Source: QPJE01 sp051747745 (GTDB taxonomy: Bacteria; Bacillota; Halanaerobiia; Halanaerobiales; Halanaerobiaceae). Taken from it: 58,914 nt of DNA. The stretch lies in assembly GCA_051747745.1 (NCBI GenBank), contig JBNJGL010000008.1:1-58914 (forward strand), in the 5' to 3' direction. The notes beneath the pieces were generated by a model that did no database searches, had not been told where the DNA came from, and saw only the letters and a list, made by a program, of their open reading frames with translations. Shown here piece by piece: positions 37,096 to 45,229 of the stretch (its first letter is position 1; every line of letters starts with the position of its first letter). Both the position numbers and the translations under genes were made by a program.

Positions 37096-38103
37096 ATGAA
37101 TTTTGTTCGTTCAGGACCGCGATATCTTTTTTTAAAAGCTGACTGTTCACAGGATCTTTCAAAAAAATTAATCGAAAAATTTAATGCGAAAAAAATGTCA
37201 TTTCCAGCAGCAGTGGAAATAGCAGAGGAAGATTCTGTTATCGCATTTGTAGTTGCTGCTGAAAAAAACACAAAAAGGGTAGAGAATTCAGATGAAATTC
37301 TTTATATTCCCTGCAGTCCGCTTAAATTGATGGCAGAGATTATTAATAATCCTGAACTTGCAGAACATATAGAATCTCTGGAAGCCGGACCCGGACAGCT
37401 GGTAATGAGGATTCCTAAAAATGGAGAAAATGTTATAAAAAAAATAAAAGAATTTTACGGAGCAGAAGAAACCTCGATTCTGGAAGGTATAGATAGTGGT
37501 GGTTCTGATTCAACTATTATTTCTTTTACCGACCAGGCCATAAGATCAAAAGTAATGTCTGTGGCCCATGTTTTAAATAATATTCTTGTAAAAAAACCGT
37601 CAGCGGCAGTTTTCAATGAACTCAGACGAGATGCTGTACAGTATATTACTCAGGGAATAGATAATACAGAATGGTATGAGCTGAAAATTAATATTTACGA
37701 TTCTGATGAATTATATGATCTTGAATATGAAAGACTGCTGACTATTTTATCTGATCTGGAGGTTGGAATAATTCTTGGCGAATCCTGGACAAAAGATCAT
37801 GCTTTTGCCCTGTTTTCAATTACTGCCTATCAGTTGAGGCTGTTTACTTTTTTGTCTCCTCTGGAAATAAAAAAGATTTTAATAGGATTTGAATATAATG
37901 AAGCAGGAGAGCGGTTGGTAGATTATGATCTTTTCCATAAAAGTGACAAAATAAACTGGAGTCGGCTGGCAGAGGGAAAAGGAAAAGTGGATAGAAAGGT
38001 TGTTGCACAGAAATTCAGACAGGAAGTACTGGAACAACTTTCTGATACAGCTAAAAAAAGGTATTATGATTTAGAAGAAGAAATTACAGAAAAATCCAAA
38101 TAA
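37096..38103 (+). CDS. Protein of unknown function
   Basis: 335 residues, ATG after CGGGAGG, so well supported as a gene. I do not recognise the family. No signal peptide or membrane segment is visible; composition is acidic with mixed alpha/beta character. Noteworthy segments: FVRSGPRYLFLKADC at the start, SFTDQAIRSKVMSVAHVLNN, and a 200-residue C-terminal half with ESWTKDHAFALFSI. It ends 9 nt before the tRNA-Gly gene. The upstream 80 nt are rich in TATATA, which could serve as promoter. Confidence 0.7.
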   Translation: MNFVRSGPRYLFLKADCSQDLSKKLIEKFNAKKMSFPAAVEIAEEDSVIAFVVAAEKNTKRVENSDEILYIPCSPLKLMAEIINNPELAEHIESLEAGPGQLVMRIPKNGENVIKKIKEFYGAEETSILEGIDSGGSDSTIISFTDQAIRSKVMSVAHVLNNILVKKPSAAVFNELRRDAVQYITQGIDNTEWYELKINIYDSDELYDLEYERLLTILSDLEVGIILGESWTKDHAFALFSITAYQLRLFTFLSPLEIKKILIGFEYNEAGERLVDYDLFHKSDKINWSRLAEGKGKVDRKVVAQKFRQEVLEQLSDTAKKRYYDLEEEITEKSK

Positions 38104-38112
38104 AATGATAGT

Positions 38113-38188
38113 GCGGACATAACTCAGCTGGTAGAGTGTTAGCTTCCCAAGCTAAATGCCGCGGGTTCGAATCCCGTTGTCCGCTCCA
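38113..38188 (+). tRNA. tRNA-Gly (anticodon CCC), CCA encoded
   Basis: Cloverleaf: acceptor GCGGACA / TGTCCGC, D arm with AGCTGGTAGA loop, anticodon stem TTAGC / GCTAA enclosing TTCCCAA (anticodon CCC after U33), T arm GGG TTCGAAT CCC, discriminator T (usual for bacterial Gly), and an encoded CCA. The 3' end is the boundary of the decayed integrative element. Confidence 0.95.
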
Positions 38189-38222
38189 TGCAATTTCCTT
38201 GATATAATAGTAAAGATAGCCT

Positions 38223-38251
38223 CCTTCCACAAAAATAATGGAAGGAATTTT
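38223..38251 (+). terminator. Terminator after tRNA-Gly
   Basis: CCTTCCA / TGGAAGG with a 9-nt loop, then AATTTTTG. It lies 34 nt beyond the tRNA. Just after, TAGCCATT occurs twice 3 nt apart (about 38262 and 38273), possibly integrase arm-type sites. Confidence 0.65.
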
Positions 38252-38309
38252 TGTTTTAAAATAGCCATTTTGTAGCCATTGCTTCCAAAGAAATAAAAAA
38301 TGGATGTCA

Positions 38310-38363
38310 TCAAGCAATATGTGCAGCCTCTTTTTGAATAGTTGGAACTAAGTGCGAAGTAGA
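38310..38363 (-). pseudogene. Tyrosine-recombinase (integrase) C-terminal remnant
   Basis: On the minus strand a 17-residue reading SHLVPTIQKEAAHIA (preceded by ST) ends at TGA 38312-38310. This is the usual tail of phage/ICE integrases after the catalytic Tyr region; an in-frame TAA precedes it, so the rest is lost. Its place next to the 3' end of a tRNA gene is where an integrase is expected. The short length is the main uncertainty. Confidence 0.6.
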
Positions 38364-38455
38364 TTAAGAACGTTTTTAATAGTATTTGTGTTATTTTTTA
38401 GTACATGGGTTCGCATAATGCGCAAAAAGAAAAGCTCCGAAGAGCTAAAATAGAT

Positions 38456-39013
38456 TTAAACTCCTGTCTCATATTGAATTTTATATTCACTTATATCATC
38501 AGCATCTTTATTATCTCTTATTAATTTAATTCTTTCCGAAAAAGTTTTTGTAGCACCAGCAGGCCAATGAGTAATCACTATATCTGTTACTCCAAGAATA
38601 TCTCCAAAATAATCATATAAACTAATCTTGATAATTACTCCACCAGGGAAATCGCGCTGCGAATTGTTTTTGATTTCTCCAACCATTTTCACAGAATTTT
38701 CATATGGATATTCTTCATCTATAAATTTAATCGATTCTATTTCAAACATATCAGAAAGATCTATTTTCTTTTCAGTCTCAGATTTATTTATCCAGCCCTT
38801 AATTGAATATCTACCATCTCGAAAATTAATACATATCCAATCATCTTGAGAATCTATAATTGGATAATTATCAATTAAAGTACCAGAATAAAAAACCCCT
38901 ATTTTTTGTCCTCCAGGATAAGAATATATTGGTTTATCATAATGGAACTGCAGAGCTGAGGCAGAAGAGGACACTAAAACGACAATCAATAAAATCCAAA
39001 TACATTTTTCCAT
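38456..39013 (-). CDS. Secreted protein with SH3b-like and FxLYD-like segments
   Basis: 185 residues from ATG 39013 (AAGGAG upstream; an earlier in-frame start lacks a site). Signal peptide ends at ASALQF. Residues 22-90 resemble a bacterial SH3 domain (PGGQKIGVFYSGTLI, WICINFRDGRYSIKGWINKS), and the C-terminal VKMVGEIKNNSQRDFPGGVI resembles FxLYD-type beta domains. No enzyme motif. First in position of a leftward set of cargo genes in the tRNA-linked island; role unknown. Confidence 0.65.
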   Translation of the reverse strand: MEKCIWILLIVVLVSSSASALQFHYDKPIYSYPGGQKIGVFYSGTLIDNYPIIDSQDDWICINFRDGRYSIKGWINKSETEKKIDLSDMFEIESIKFIDEEYPYENSVKMVGEIKNNSQRDFPGGVIIKISLYDYFGDILGVTDIVITHWPAGATKTFSERIKLIRDNKDADDISEYKIQYETGV

Positions 39014-39152
39014 AATTATTCTCCTTTTAAAAAGTCTTAACACTTTATCTTTTCTGGAAGAACATAAACTACAACTAATTATCTTTCAAATCTTTTACCA
39101 CCAGTTGAAATAGAATAAATGAAATCAATATAGGGTAAGCGAATTATAATTT

Positions 39153-39272
39153 TCAAAACATCTTTACCTTTTTTGTCTGAGCCGTAATATTATTTTGGAA
39201 TAATGTAAAAAGACCAGTTAAAATCAAGATGAATATCAATGTTAGAATTATGATTTTGTTTCTGTGTATCAT
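39153..39272 (-). CDS. 39-residue small membrane or secreted protein
   Basis: Minus-strand ATG 39272 is preceded by AAGGTGG. One long hydrophobic helix (IIILTLIFILILTGLFTLF) after HRNK, then NNITAQTKKVKMF and TGA. It could be a small membrane peptide or the severed start of a secreted protein. Remainder of 39014-39295 is A/T rich. Confidence 0.35.
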   Translation of the reverse strand: MIHRNKIIILTLIFILILTGLFTLFQNNITAQTKKVKMF

Positions 39273-39295
39273 GCTTAATACCACCTTGATTTTTA

Positions 39296-39766
39296 TTAAT
39301 CTACATTAACAATCTTGACTTCCCAATTTCCCATTGCATTAACTTCTAAGTAAAAAGTACCAGTTTTAGGACTGTAATATGATCCTTTACCTGCTCCCAT
39401 TTGATTAGCTGCAATATTTACTAAATTACCATTTTTTTCGTAGAGATATATTTGAAATACTTCTCCGGAAGCACTCCATTGGATTTCCCAGGCATTATCA
39501 ACTGTAAAAGGTCTTGTGCTTTGCATCCCGCTACCAGAATATTCTTTAATAATATTATTAGATAAGCTAGATTCCTTATTTTGATCAAGATTAATATTTA
39601 AGCTACTTACTAACTTATCATAGGCCTCCAGTCGAGCTATATCATTTTCAATAGCAGATATTTCATCAAGCTTTTGTAAAATATCCTCTCTAGTCATTTC
39701 TTTAGCCATAATTGCAGAAGAAAAGAAGAGAGATAAGATTAATATTAAAAAAATAATTTTTCTCAT
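39296..39766 (-). CDS. Secreted protein of unknown function
   Basis: 156 residues with a signal peptide ending at AIMAKE. A helical stretch (MTREDILQKLDEISAIEND) precedes a C-terminal beta domain of about 80 residues (FTVDNAWEIQWSASGEVFQI, YYSPKTGTFYLEVNAMG) that looks like a small ligand-binding beta-sandwich seen at the end of various bacterial secreted proteins. ATG with AAGGAT upstream. It lies 24 nt after the zinc-ribbon gene on the same strand, so it is probably cotranscribed. Function unknown. Confidence 0.6.
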   Translation of the reverse strand: MRKIIFLILILSLFFSSAIMAKEMTREDILQKLDEISAIENDIARLEAYDKLVSSLNINLDQNKESSLSNNIIKEYSGSGMQSTRPFTVDNAWEIQWSASGEVFQIYLYEKNGNLVNIAANQMGAGKGSYYSPKTGTFYLEVNAMGNWEVKIVNVD

Positions 39767-39789
39767 AATCCTTATCCTTTCGTTTGAAA

Positions 39790-40917
39790 CTATTTTTTAA
39801 TTTCATGTCCACCAAACAATTTGGGTTCTGCTAATATTTTTCCATAGGTATCCTTAAAATATACTTGAACATAATCATCAGAGTTAACTTTTTCTGTATT
39901 AATCAGCAATTTAGTAACTGAACTTGAGACTTGATCAACAAATCTTTCTTTTTCATGTTTGGCAGAATAATACCAAGAATCACTGACAATAACATTCACA
40001 CTTTCCCAATCATCAAAAGCTTTTTCTACACCAAGAATTATTCCGTTTGTATCTTCTACAAATTGACTGACTTTCTCATTAAATATCCTATTGTTTTTAT
40101 TATCTACGGCTTGTTGGCTGGGATAAGCTATAGTTTTAGTTTTTAAATTAGCTGTATAGCCACCCTCAGTAGTTTCGGTTATTAAATCTCCTTTAAGATT
40201 TTCGCCTTTTGTACCATATATCTGCTGTATCTTTTTAGGTTGAGGATGTTCTTTTAAATTAAATCTAAAGTTAGCTAACCCGCTATAGTAACCAACTGGC
40301 CAATCGTTTGGGATTGTAAATTCTTTTCTTATTTCACCGTTTTCAATCTCAATGAAATCACTTTTCATATTTAAAGACGAATTCATAATTGCCAATTCAA
40401 ATATGCCACCGTCAGGCACATTAGAATTTATAGTCATAATAATTTTATCATCATTGGTATTGGTTTCTAGATTTATATCTCCTGAAAACTCTAAATTATA
40501 TTCTTCACTTGTAGTTTTTGTTGTTTCTTGAGGGAGAGAATTATTACCGTCAGGAACTACTGTTCCAAGCAGTACAACAACTAACCAAATTCCTGCAACA
40601 ATTTTCCCTTTTTTCGTGAACTTGTTTGACCGCATTACTAAAACTGGTCCAATAATAGGTATAAATATGGCAGCAAAAATTAATAAGAGTTTTTTCCAAT
40701 TAAAACTCTTAGAATTATTGTTATGGGTTATATTACTTAAAGAATTTTTCCCTAAATTTACATCCATGTCGTCAAAATTCAAATCTTCTTCATCATTATC
40801 ATTTAAATCTGATTTATTAATTTCATTAGTAGATTCCTTATTTAATTTCTCCCCGCAGTTACTGCAAAATTTATCATTTTCATCCATTTCACTACCACAC
40901 TGAGGACAAAAAACAAT
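39790..40917 (-). CDS. Zinc-ribbon membrane protein of unknown function
   Basis: About 375 residues. CPQCGSEMDENDKFCSNCG near the start is a zinc ribbon of the zf-ribbon_3 kind, followed by an Asn/Asp-rich linker and two hydrophobic segments (LLLIFAAIFIPIIGPVLV, IVAGIWLVVVLLGTVVP), then a large beta-rich extracytoplasmic part. No ATG, and the first GTG (40923) overlaps the AAAGGAG ribosome site; ATT at 40917 is 5 nt after that site and would give the usual start (M)VFCPQCG. The rare start is an inference. Confidence 0.6.
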   Translation of the reverse strand: MVFCPQCGSEMDENDKFCSNCGEKLNKESTNEINKSDLNDNDEEDLNFDDMDVNLGKNSLSNITHNNNSKSFNWKKLLLIFAAIFIPIIGPVLVMRSNKFTKKGKIVAGIWLVVVLLGTVVPDGNNSLPQETTKTTSEEYNLEFSGDINLETNTNDDKIIMTINSNVPDGGIFELAIMNSSLNMKSDFIEIENGEIRKEFTIPNDWPVGYYSGLANFRFNLKEHPQPKKIQQIYGTKGENLKGDLITETTEGGYTANLKTKTIAYPSQQAVDNKNNRIFNEKVSQFVEDTNGIILGVEKAFDDWESVNVIVSDSWYYSAKHEKERFVDQVSSSVTKLLINTEKVNSDDYVQVYFKDTYGKILAEPKLFGGHEIKK

Positions 40918-40978
40918 GACCACTCCTTTCCATTTTTTGTCGAATTTTCAGATAATTTGTCGAACTTTTGTTCGCAAA

Positions 40979-41299
40979 TCAAGTAAAAAAATTAGCAGCT
41001 GTTTCTTTTGCAAATAAATCAGCTTGCCTTTCAATTTTACTATACTGCATATCTATTCCTATCACGTACCCCATCTCCGGCATATCATACACTATATGTT
41101 CTACTTCGTGACAAAACACCTCCTTTTGAAGTTCCAGAGTTATATTACTGTTTATTATCACGTAGTAGTTCTAGAAAGAAGATAGGTATACGGAGCCATA
41201 TATTCCTGGATTAAGTGGTAAAATTTTTTGATATATATTATTATCTCTGGCCCAATCTATGTAATTTATGTATGTTTGCTGGAAAGCTTCTCCCAGGCA
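40979..41299 (-). pseudogene. Broken ImmA/IrrE-type metallopeptidase gene
   Basis: One minus-strand frame from 41299 to TAA-type stop at 40979 carries AFQQTYINYIDWARDNNIYQ, LPLNPGIYGSVYLSSF, then in-frame TAG (41173-41171), and NYYVIINSN with the zinc motif FCHEVEHIVY (HExxH) and ERQADLFAKETAANFF. This is the DUF955 layout found in mobile-element anti-repressors such as ImmA. The stop codon and the missing N-terminus indicate decay. Confidence 0.7.
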
Positions 41300-41303
41300 T
41301 CAG

Positions 41304-41384
41304 CTAGCTCTGAATCATTGAAGTTAGCGTTTTTTGACTAATTGATTTCTCTTTTCGTAATTTTTTTAAATGTTTGCTTAACAT
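41304..41384 (-). pseudogene. Truncated XRE-family repressor start
   Basis: ATG 41384 with AGAAGG upstream; reads MLSKHLKKLRKEKSISQKTL and stops after 26 residues. The start is that of phage-type XRE helix-turn-helix repressors, which commonly lie directly upstream of ImmA. The next frame carries DSELADAWEKLSSKH, suggesting frameshift or deletion. Confidence 0.5.
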
Positions 41385-41544
41385 ATATCCTTCTCCCAAA
41401 TACTAATATTAAATTATCACAAATAGTGAAGATGTACAATATAAAATCACGAAAAGAGAGAAATTTATTTAAAAATACCTGATGAACTCACAATAAGTCA
41501 TATTATTATAAATATAATATTTACATAATGTGATAGAAGTTATA

Positions 41545-41558
41545 GTTTGCTAGCAAAC
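41545..41558. repeat. 14-bp perfect palindrome
   Basis: GTTTGCTAGCAAAC in the 350-nt gap before the peptide transporter operon; a second inverted repeat ATTCATTATT / AATAATGAAT spans 41605-41631 just upstream of the promoter and may be an operator or an old terminator. Nothing else recognised in 41385-41644. Confidence 0.6.
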
Positions 41559-41644
41559 CTCGCGGGCTTGCCCCAAGGAGAGTCAAAAAAAGAGATAATA
41601 ATTTATTCATTATTTTCAGATAATAATGAATATTAGTTTCGCGC

Positions 41645-41673
41645 TTTACACAATTAAAGTGCCGTGATATAAT
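41645..41673 (+). promoter_or_regulatory. Promoter of the peptide ABC transporter operon
   Basis: TTTACA (41645-41650), 17-nt spacer, TATAAT (41668-41673), 62 nt before the first ATG. Confidence 0.8.
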
Positions 41674-41735
41674 CTTAATAACTAAAAATACTGTATTTTT
41701 TTATAGTAGTTGTTTTGAAAGGATGAGAAGAGAGT

Positions 41736-42677
41736 ATGTTTGCATATATAGTGAGAAGACTTTTATTGATTATTCCAGTTTTAATTGGTGTTTCACTGAT
41801 TGTTTTTTTTACAATGCATCTTGCACCTGGAGATCCAGCGGTAATTATGGCCGGTCCTCAGGCATCTGAATCTGATATTGATGCAATCAGGGAAAATCTT
41901 GGTCTAAATGAACCTATTTATGTTCAGTACGGAGTTTTTATAAAGGGACTTGTAACTTTAGATATGGGTGAATCGGTACAGACCAGAGAACCTGTTATCA
42001 GTATGATAAAAAACAGATTTCCCAATACACTGGTCCTTGCTGTAAGCAGTATTTTAATTGCCAGCTTAATAGGTTTAACCGCCGGTATAATTGCTGCAGT
42101 AAAACAGTATTCATTATTTGATAATTTAAGTATGGTTATTGCTTTATTGGGTATTTCTCTCCCCAGCTTCTGGATAGGTACTGTTTTGATATATTTATTT
42201 GGTGTTAAATATAGAATTATGCCTATTTCCGGCCTGCCGGAAAACTGGTGGACAGTTGAGTGGCTTAAGCATCTTGTAATGCCTGCATCAACTCTGGGAG
42301 TAGCATCTGCAGCACTGATTGCAAGAATGACAAGATCATCTATGCTGGAAACCATAGGTAAGGATTTTGTAAGAACTGCCAGGGCAAAGGGAGTGGCAGA
42401 AAAATCAGTTATCATTAAACATGTTTTAAAAAATGCTTTAATTCCAATTATTACAGTGATAGGTTTAAATTTTGGGCGTCTGCTTGCCGGCACGGTAATA
42501 ACTGAATCGGTTTTTGCCATAAATGGGATCGGAAGAATGATAGTGAGAGGAATCAGCACCCGCGATTTTCCTGTTGTTCAATCTTCCGTGATGATGGTAG
42601 CATTATTATTTGTTTTTATAAATTTATTTGTAGACTTAATTTATGCATATATAGATCCGCGGATTAGATATGAGTAG
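41736..42677 (+). CDS. Peptide/nickel-type ABC transporter permease (DppB family)
   Basis: 313 residues, six membrane segments starting with RRLLLIIPVLIGVSLIVFF, FTMHLAPGDPA (the DppB/OppB N-terminal motif), and the EAA loop DFVRTARAKGVAEKSVIIKH followed by LKNALIPIITVIG. First gene of a three-gene set; partner of the DppC-type permease 11 nt downstream. Substrate probably oligopeptides or a related compound, not resolved. Confidence 0.9.
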   Translation: MFAYIVRRLLLIIPVLIGVSLIVFFTMHLAPGDPAVIMAGPQASESDIDAIRENLGLNEPIYVQYGVFIKGLVTLDMGESVQTREPVISMIKNRFPNTLVLAVSSILIASLIGLTAGIIAAVKQYSLFDNLSMVIALLGISLPSFWIGTVLIYLFGVKYRIMPISGLPENWWTVEWLKHLVMPASTLGVASAALIARMTRSSMLETIGKDFVRTARAKGVAEKSVIIKHVLKNALIPIITVIGLNFGRLLAGTVITESVFAINGIGRMIVRGISTRDFPVVQSSVMMVALLFVFINLFVDLIYAYIDPRIRYE

Positions 42678-42688
42678 GGGCTGATAAA

Positions 42689-43552
42689 ATGAGAAGAAAT
42701 GAAGAAAAATTTGAAGCAGGGACTGTGTATAAATTATGGAGGAGTTTAAAGAGAAACAAAATGGCTCTATTTGGATTTGCACTGATAATTATTTATATAT
42801 CAATTGCTATTCTGGCACCTTTTGTGGCACCATATGATCCCTATAAGCAGAGTCTTACCAACCGATTTAAACCTGTAGGAAGCGAAGGGCACCTGCTGGG
42901 TACAGATGAATATGGTAGAGATATTTTGAGCAGATTGATCTATGGTTCCCGTATTTCCCTTTCAGTTGGATTTTCAGCTGTATTTTTGGGACTTGTAATA
43001 GGAGTTTCTCTTGGGCTTGCAGCAGGTTTTTATCCCAAAGCAGATAATGTTATTATGCGGCTGATGGATATAATGCTTGCTTTTCCAGGTGTTCTGCTGG
43101 CGCTTTCCATAATAGCTGTTCTGGGTCCAGGTCTGATCAATGTTATTATAGCAATCAGCATCTGGTCTATACCGACATTTACCCGTATTGTAAGGGGGCA
43201 GGTTTTGTCTTTAAAGGAAAATGAGTATGTTATGGCCAGCAGGGCTTTAGGAGCTAAAGATCTGAGGATTATGTTCAAGCACATTTTACCCAACTGTTTG
43301 GGTCCGATAATTGTATATGCAACTTTAAGACTTGCATCTTCAATTTTATCAGCTGCCGCACTTTCGTTTTTAGGACTTGGTGCACAGCCGCCGCTTCCAG
43401 AATGGGGTGCCATGGTGAGCACAGGCCGTTCATTTATCTACAATGCTCCCCACATGGTAATAGTACCCGGTATAGCAATAGCTCTGGTTGTTTTTTCTTT
43501 CAATTTAATTGGTGACGGCCTCAGGGATGCACTGGATCCTGGAAGCCGTTAA
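42689..43552 (+). CDS. Peptide/nickel-type ABC transporter permease (DppC family)
   Basis: 287 residues. N-terminal DppC/OppC segment WRSLKRNKMALFGFALIIIY, then APYDPYKQSLTNRF, the HLLGTDEYGRDILSRLIYGS block and EAA loop EYVMASRALGAKDLRIMFKH with LPNCLGPIIV. Forms a heterodimeric channel with the preceding permease. The C-terminus GDGLRDALDPGSR is complete. Confidence 0.92.
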   Translation: MRRNEEKFEAGTVYKLWRSLKRNKMALFGFALIIIYISIAILAPFVAPYDPYKQSLTNRFKPVGSEGHLLGTDEYGRDILSRLIYGSRISLSVGFSAVFLGLVIGVSLGLAAGFYPKADNVIMRLMDIMLAFPGVLLALSIIAVLGPGLINVIIAISIWSIPTFTRIVRGQVLSLKENEYVMASRALGAKDLRIMFKHILPNCLGPIIVYATLRLASSILSAAALSFLGLGAQPPLPEWGAMVSTGRSFIYNAPHMVIVPGIAIALVVFSFNLIGDGLRDALDPGSR

Positions 43553-43584
43553 AATAATAATAGAATTGAGAAGGAGGAGTAGTT

Positions 43585-45090
43585 TTGAAAAAAGTAAGTA
43601 TTTTAATTTTGATGGTATTTTTAGTGACAGCTCTTAGTTTTGGTGTTTCAGCACAGGAAAAAGTAATTACCTATGCTACAAGTGGTGAGGTCGTGGGTCT
43701 ATCACCGATTTTAACTAATGACTCAGCTTCTGCTACAGTACAGGTGCAGGTTTATGAGACACTGTTTTTGCGTGATGGAAAGACAAATGAAATAAAGCCA
43801 AATCTGGCTACATCTTATTCCAACCCTGATCCAAATACATGGATTATAGAGTTGAGAGATGATGTTCATTTCCATGATGGAACTAAGTTCAATGCAGAAG
43901 CAGTTAAATTTTCATTTGACCGCCTGAGAGATCCGGATGTTGCTGCACCACGGGCAAGTCTGCTTGAACCGGTAGATAATATTGAGGTGGTTGATGAATA
44001 TACAGTTAAAATCACTACCAAATATCCCTATGGACCATTCCTGGCAGCTTTGACCCATTCTAATTCTGCCATTGTAAGTCCAACAGCAGTTGAAAAATAT
44101 GGTGATCTAATGCAGAATTCATGTGGAACAGGTCCATTTAAAGTAGAAGAGTGGGATGCTGGAAATCAGCTGACACTTGTAAAGAACGAAAATTACTGGG
44201 GTGGAGAGGTTAAGATTGATAAGGCAGTTTACAAAGTAGTTCCAGAAGCTGCCACACAGGTTGCCATGCTGGAAACTGGAGAAGTTGATTTTATTGATGC
44301 AGTTCCTTCAGAACATCTAATGCGCCTTGAAGCAAATCCAGAAATAGATATTGATATGGTAGAAGGTACACCAATAAGATATCTTGGCTTTAATTTTGAA
44401 AGAGAAGAATTTAATAACAGGACTTTAAGAAGAGCCATTGCCCATGCAATAGATCGCGAAGGAATCATTTCTACAATGAATGGTCTGGCATATAAATCTT
44501 ATGGTATAATCGGACCTAAAGTATTCGGTTATACAGAAGAAGTAGAAGATTATGGTCAGGAATATGATCCAGAAAAAGCTAAAGAACTTTTAGAACAGGC
44601 CGGTTATACTGATGGGTTTGAGACAACTATCTGGACCTCATCTGTTGATACCGAATATATGCGTAATGCAGAGATGATTCAGGCTATGTTAAAAGAAGCT
44701 GGGATCAATGCAGATATCAGAACATTAGAGTGGGGTGCCTATTTAACAGAAACCCGTAAAGGAAACACAGATCTATTCTTATTAGGATGGTCCAACTTAA
44801 CTGCAGATGGAAGTGAACTGATCTATCCAAACCTTCATTCAGATAATATTGGTGGAGCAAATAGATCCTTCTATGATGGTGCAGATGCATATATAGAAGC
44901 ATCTCGCGGTACAGTTGATCAGGAAAAAAGACTTGAATATTTAAGTAAAGCAAACAACTATTTAGTTGATAATGCTGTCTGGGTACCACTTTATCATCAG
45001 TCGGTCTATGTTATCTATAGAGACAGAGTTAAAGGCTTAACAATTCAGCCTAATGGTAACTGGTATCTAAAAAATGTTGATGTAGAATAG
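43585..45090 (+). CDS. Peptide-type ABC transporter periplasmic binding protein
   Basis: 501 residues; TTG start after AAGGAGGAG. The signal peptide ends in FGVSAQEK without a lipobox cysteine, implying a soluble periplasmic protein. Family 5 extracellular solute-binding features: QVYETLFLRDGKTNEIKPNLA, FHDGTKFNAEAVKFSFDRL, GTGPFKVEEW and RRAIAHAIDREGI. Delivers peptides or related ligands to the two permeases. No ATPase gene follows, so it must borrow ATPases encoded elsewhere. Ended by a terminator. Confidence 0.9.
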   Translation: MKKVSILILMVFLVTALSFGVSAQEKVITYATSGEVVGLSPILTNDSASATVQVQVYETLFLRDGKTNEIKPNLATSYSNPDPNTWIIELRDDVHFHDGTKFNAEAVKFSFDRLRDPDVAAPRASLLEPVDNIEVVDEYTVKITTKYPYGPFLAALTHSNSAIVSPTAVEKYGDLMQNSCGTGPFKVEEWDAGNQLTLVKNENYWGGEVKIDKAVYKVVPEAATQVAMLETGEVDFIDAVPSEHLMRLEANPEIDIDMVEGTPIRYLGFNFEREEFNNRTLRRAIAHAIDREGIISTMNGLAYKSYGIIGPKVFGYTEEVEDYGQEYDPEKAKELLEQAGYTDGFETTIWTSSVDTEYMRNAEMIQAMLKEAGINADIRTLEWGAYLTETRKGNTDLFLLGWSNLTADGSELIYPNLHSDNIGGANRSFYDGADAYIEASRGTVDQEKRLEYLSKANNYLVDNAVWVPLYHQSVYVIYRDRVKGLTIQPNGNWYLKNVDVE

Positions 45091-45128
45091 CTGTTATAAC
45101 AGCTGTACAGAAAATTAAAGTTAATTCA

Positions 45129-45156
45129 AGGCCTCCTGTAAAGGAGGTCTTTTTTT
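45129..45156 (+). terminator. Terminator of the peptide transporter operon
   Basis: AGGCCTCC pairs with GGAGGTCT (one G-U) across loop TGTAAA, followed by T7. Confidence 0.85.
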
Positions 45157-45229
45157 GTGCTATAATTTGCCTATATACTGGTAATGTTGTAAACTATAAT
45201 TAGCAGATAAATTTATAAAGGATGATTAT

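Noticed and set aside
38084..38317. Minus-strand 77-residue frame reading RDSNPRHLAWEANTLPAEL
   Set aside because: It is a translation of the tRNA-Gly gene on the opposite strand, a known artefact.
41559..41576. CTCGCGGGCTTGCCCC as a degenerate copy of the tRNA-Gly T arm (attR)
   Set aside because: Only a short G/C-rich similarity with gaps; the loop TTCGAAT is absent, so no attachment site can be claimed.
41924..42559. 211-residue minus-strand frame inside the DppB-type gene
   Set aside because: Antisense shadow of a clear permease with normal motifs on the plus strand.
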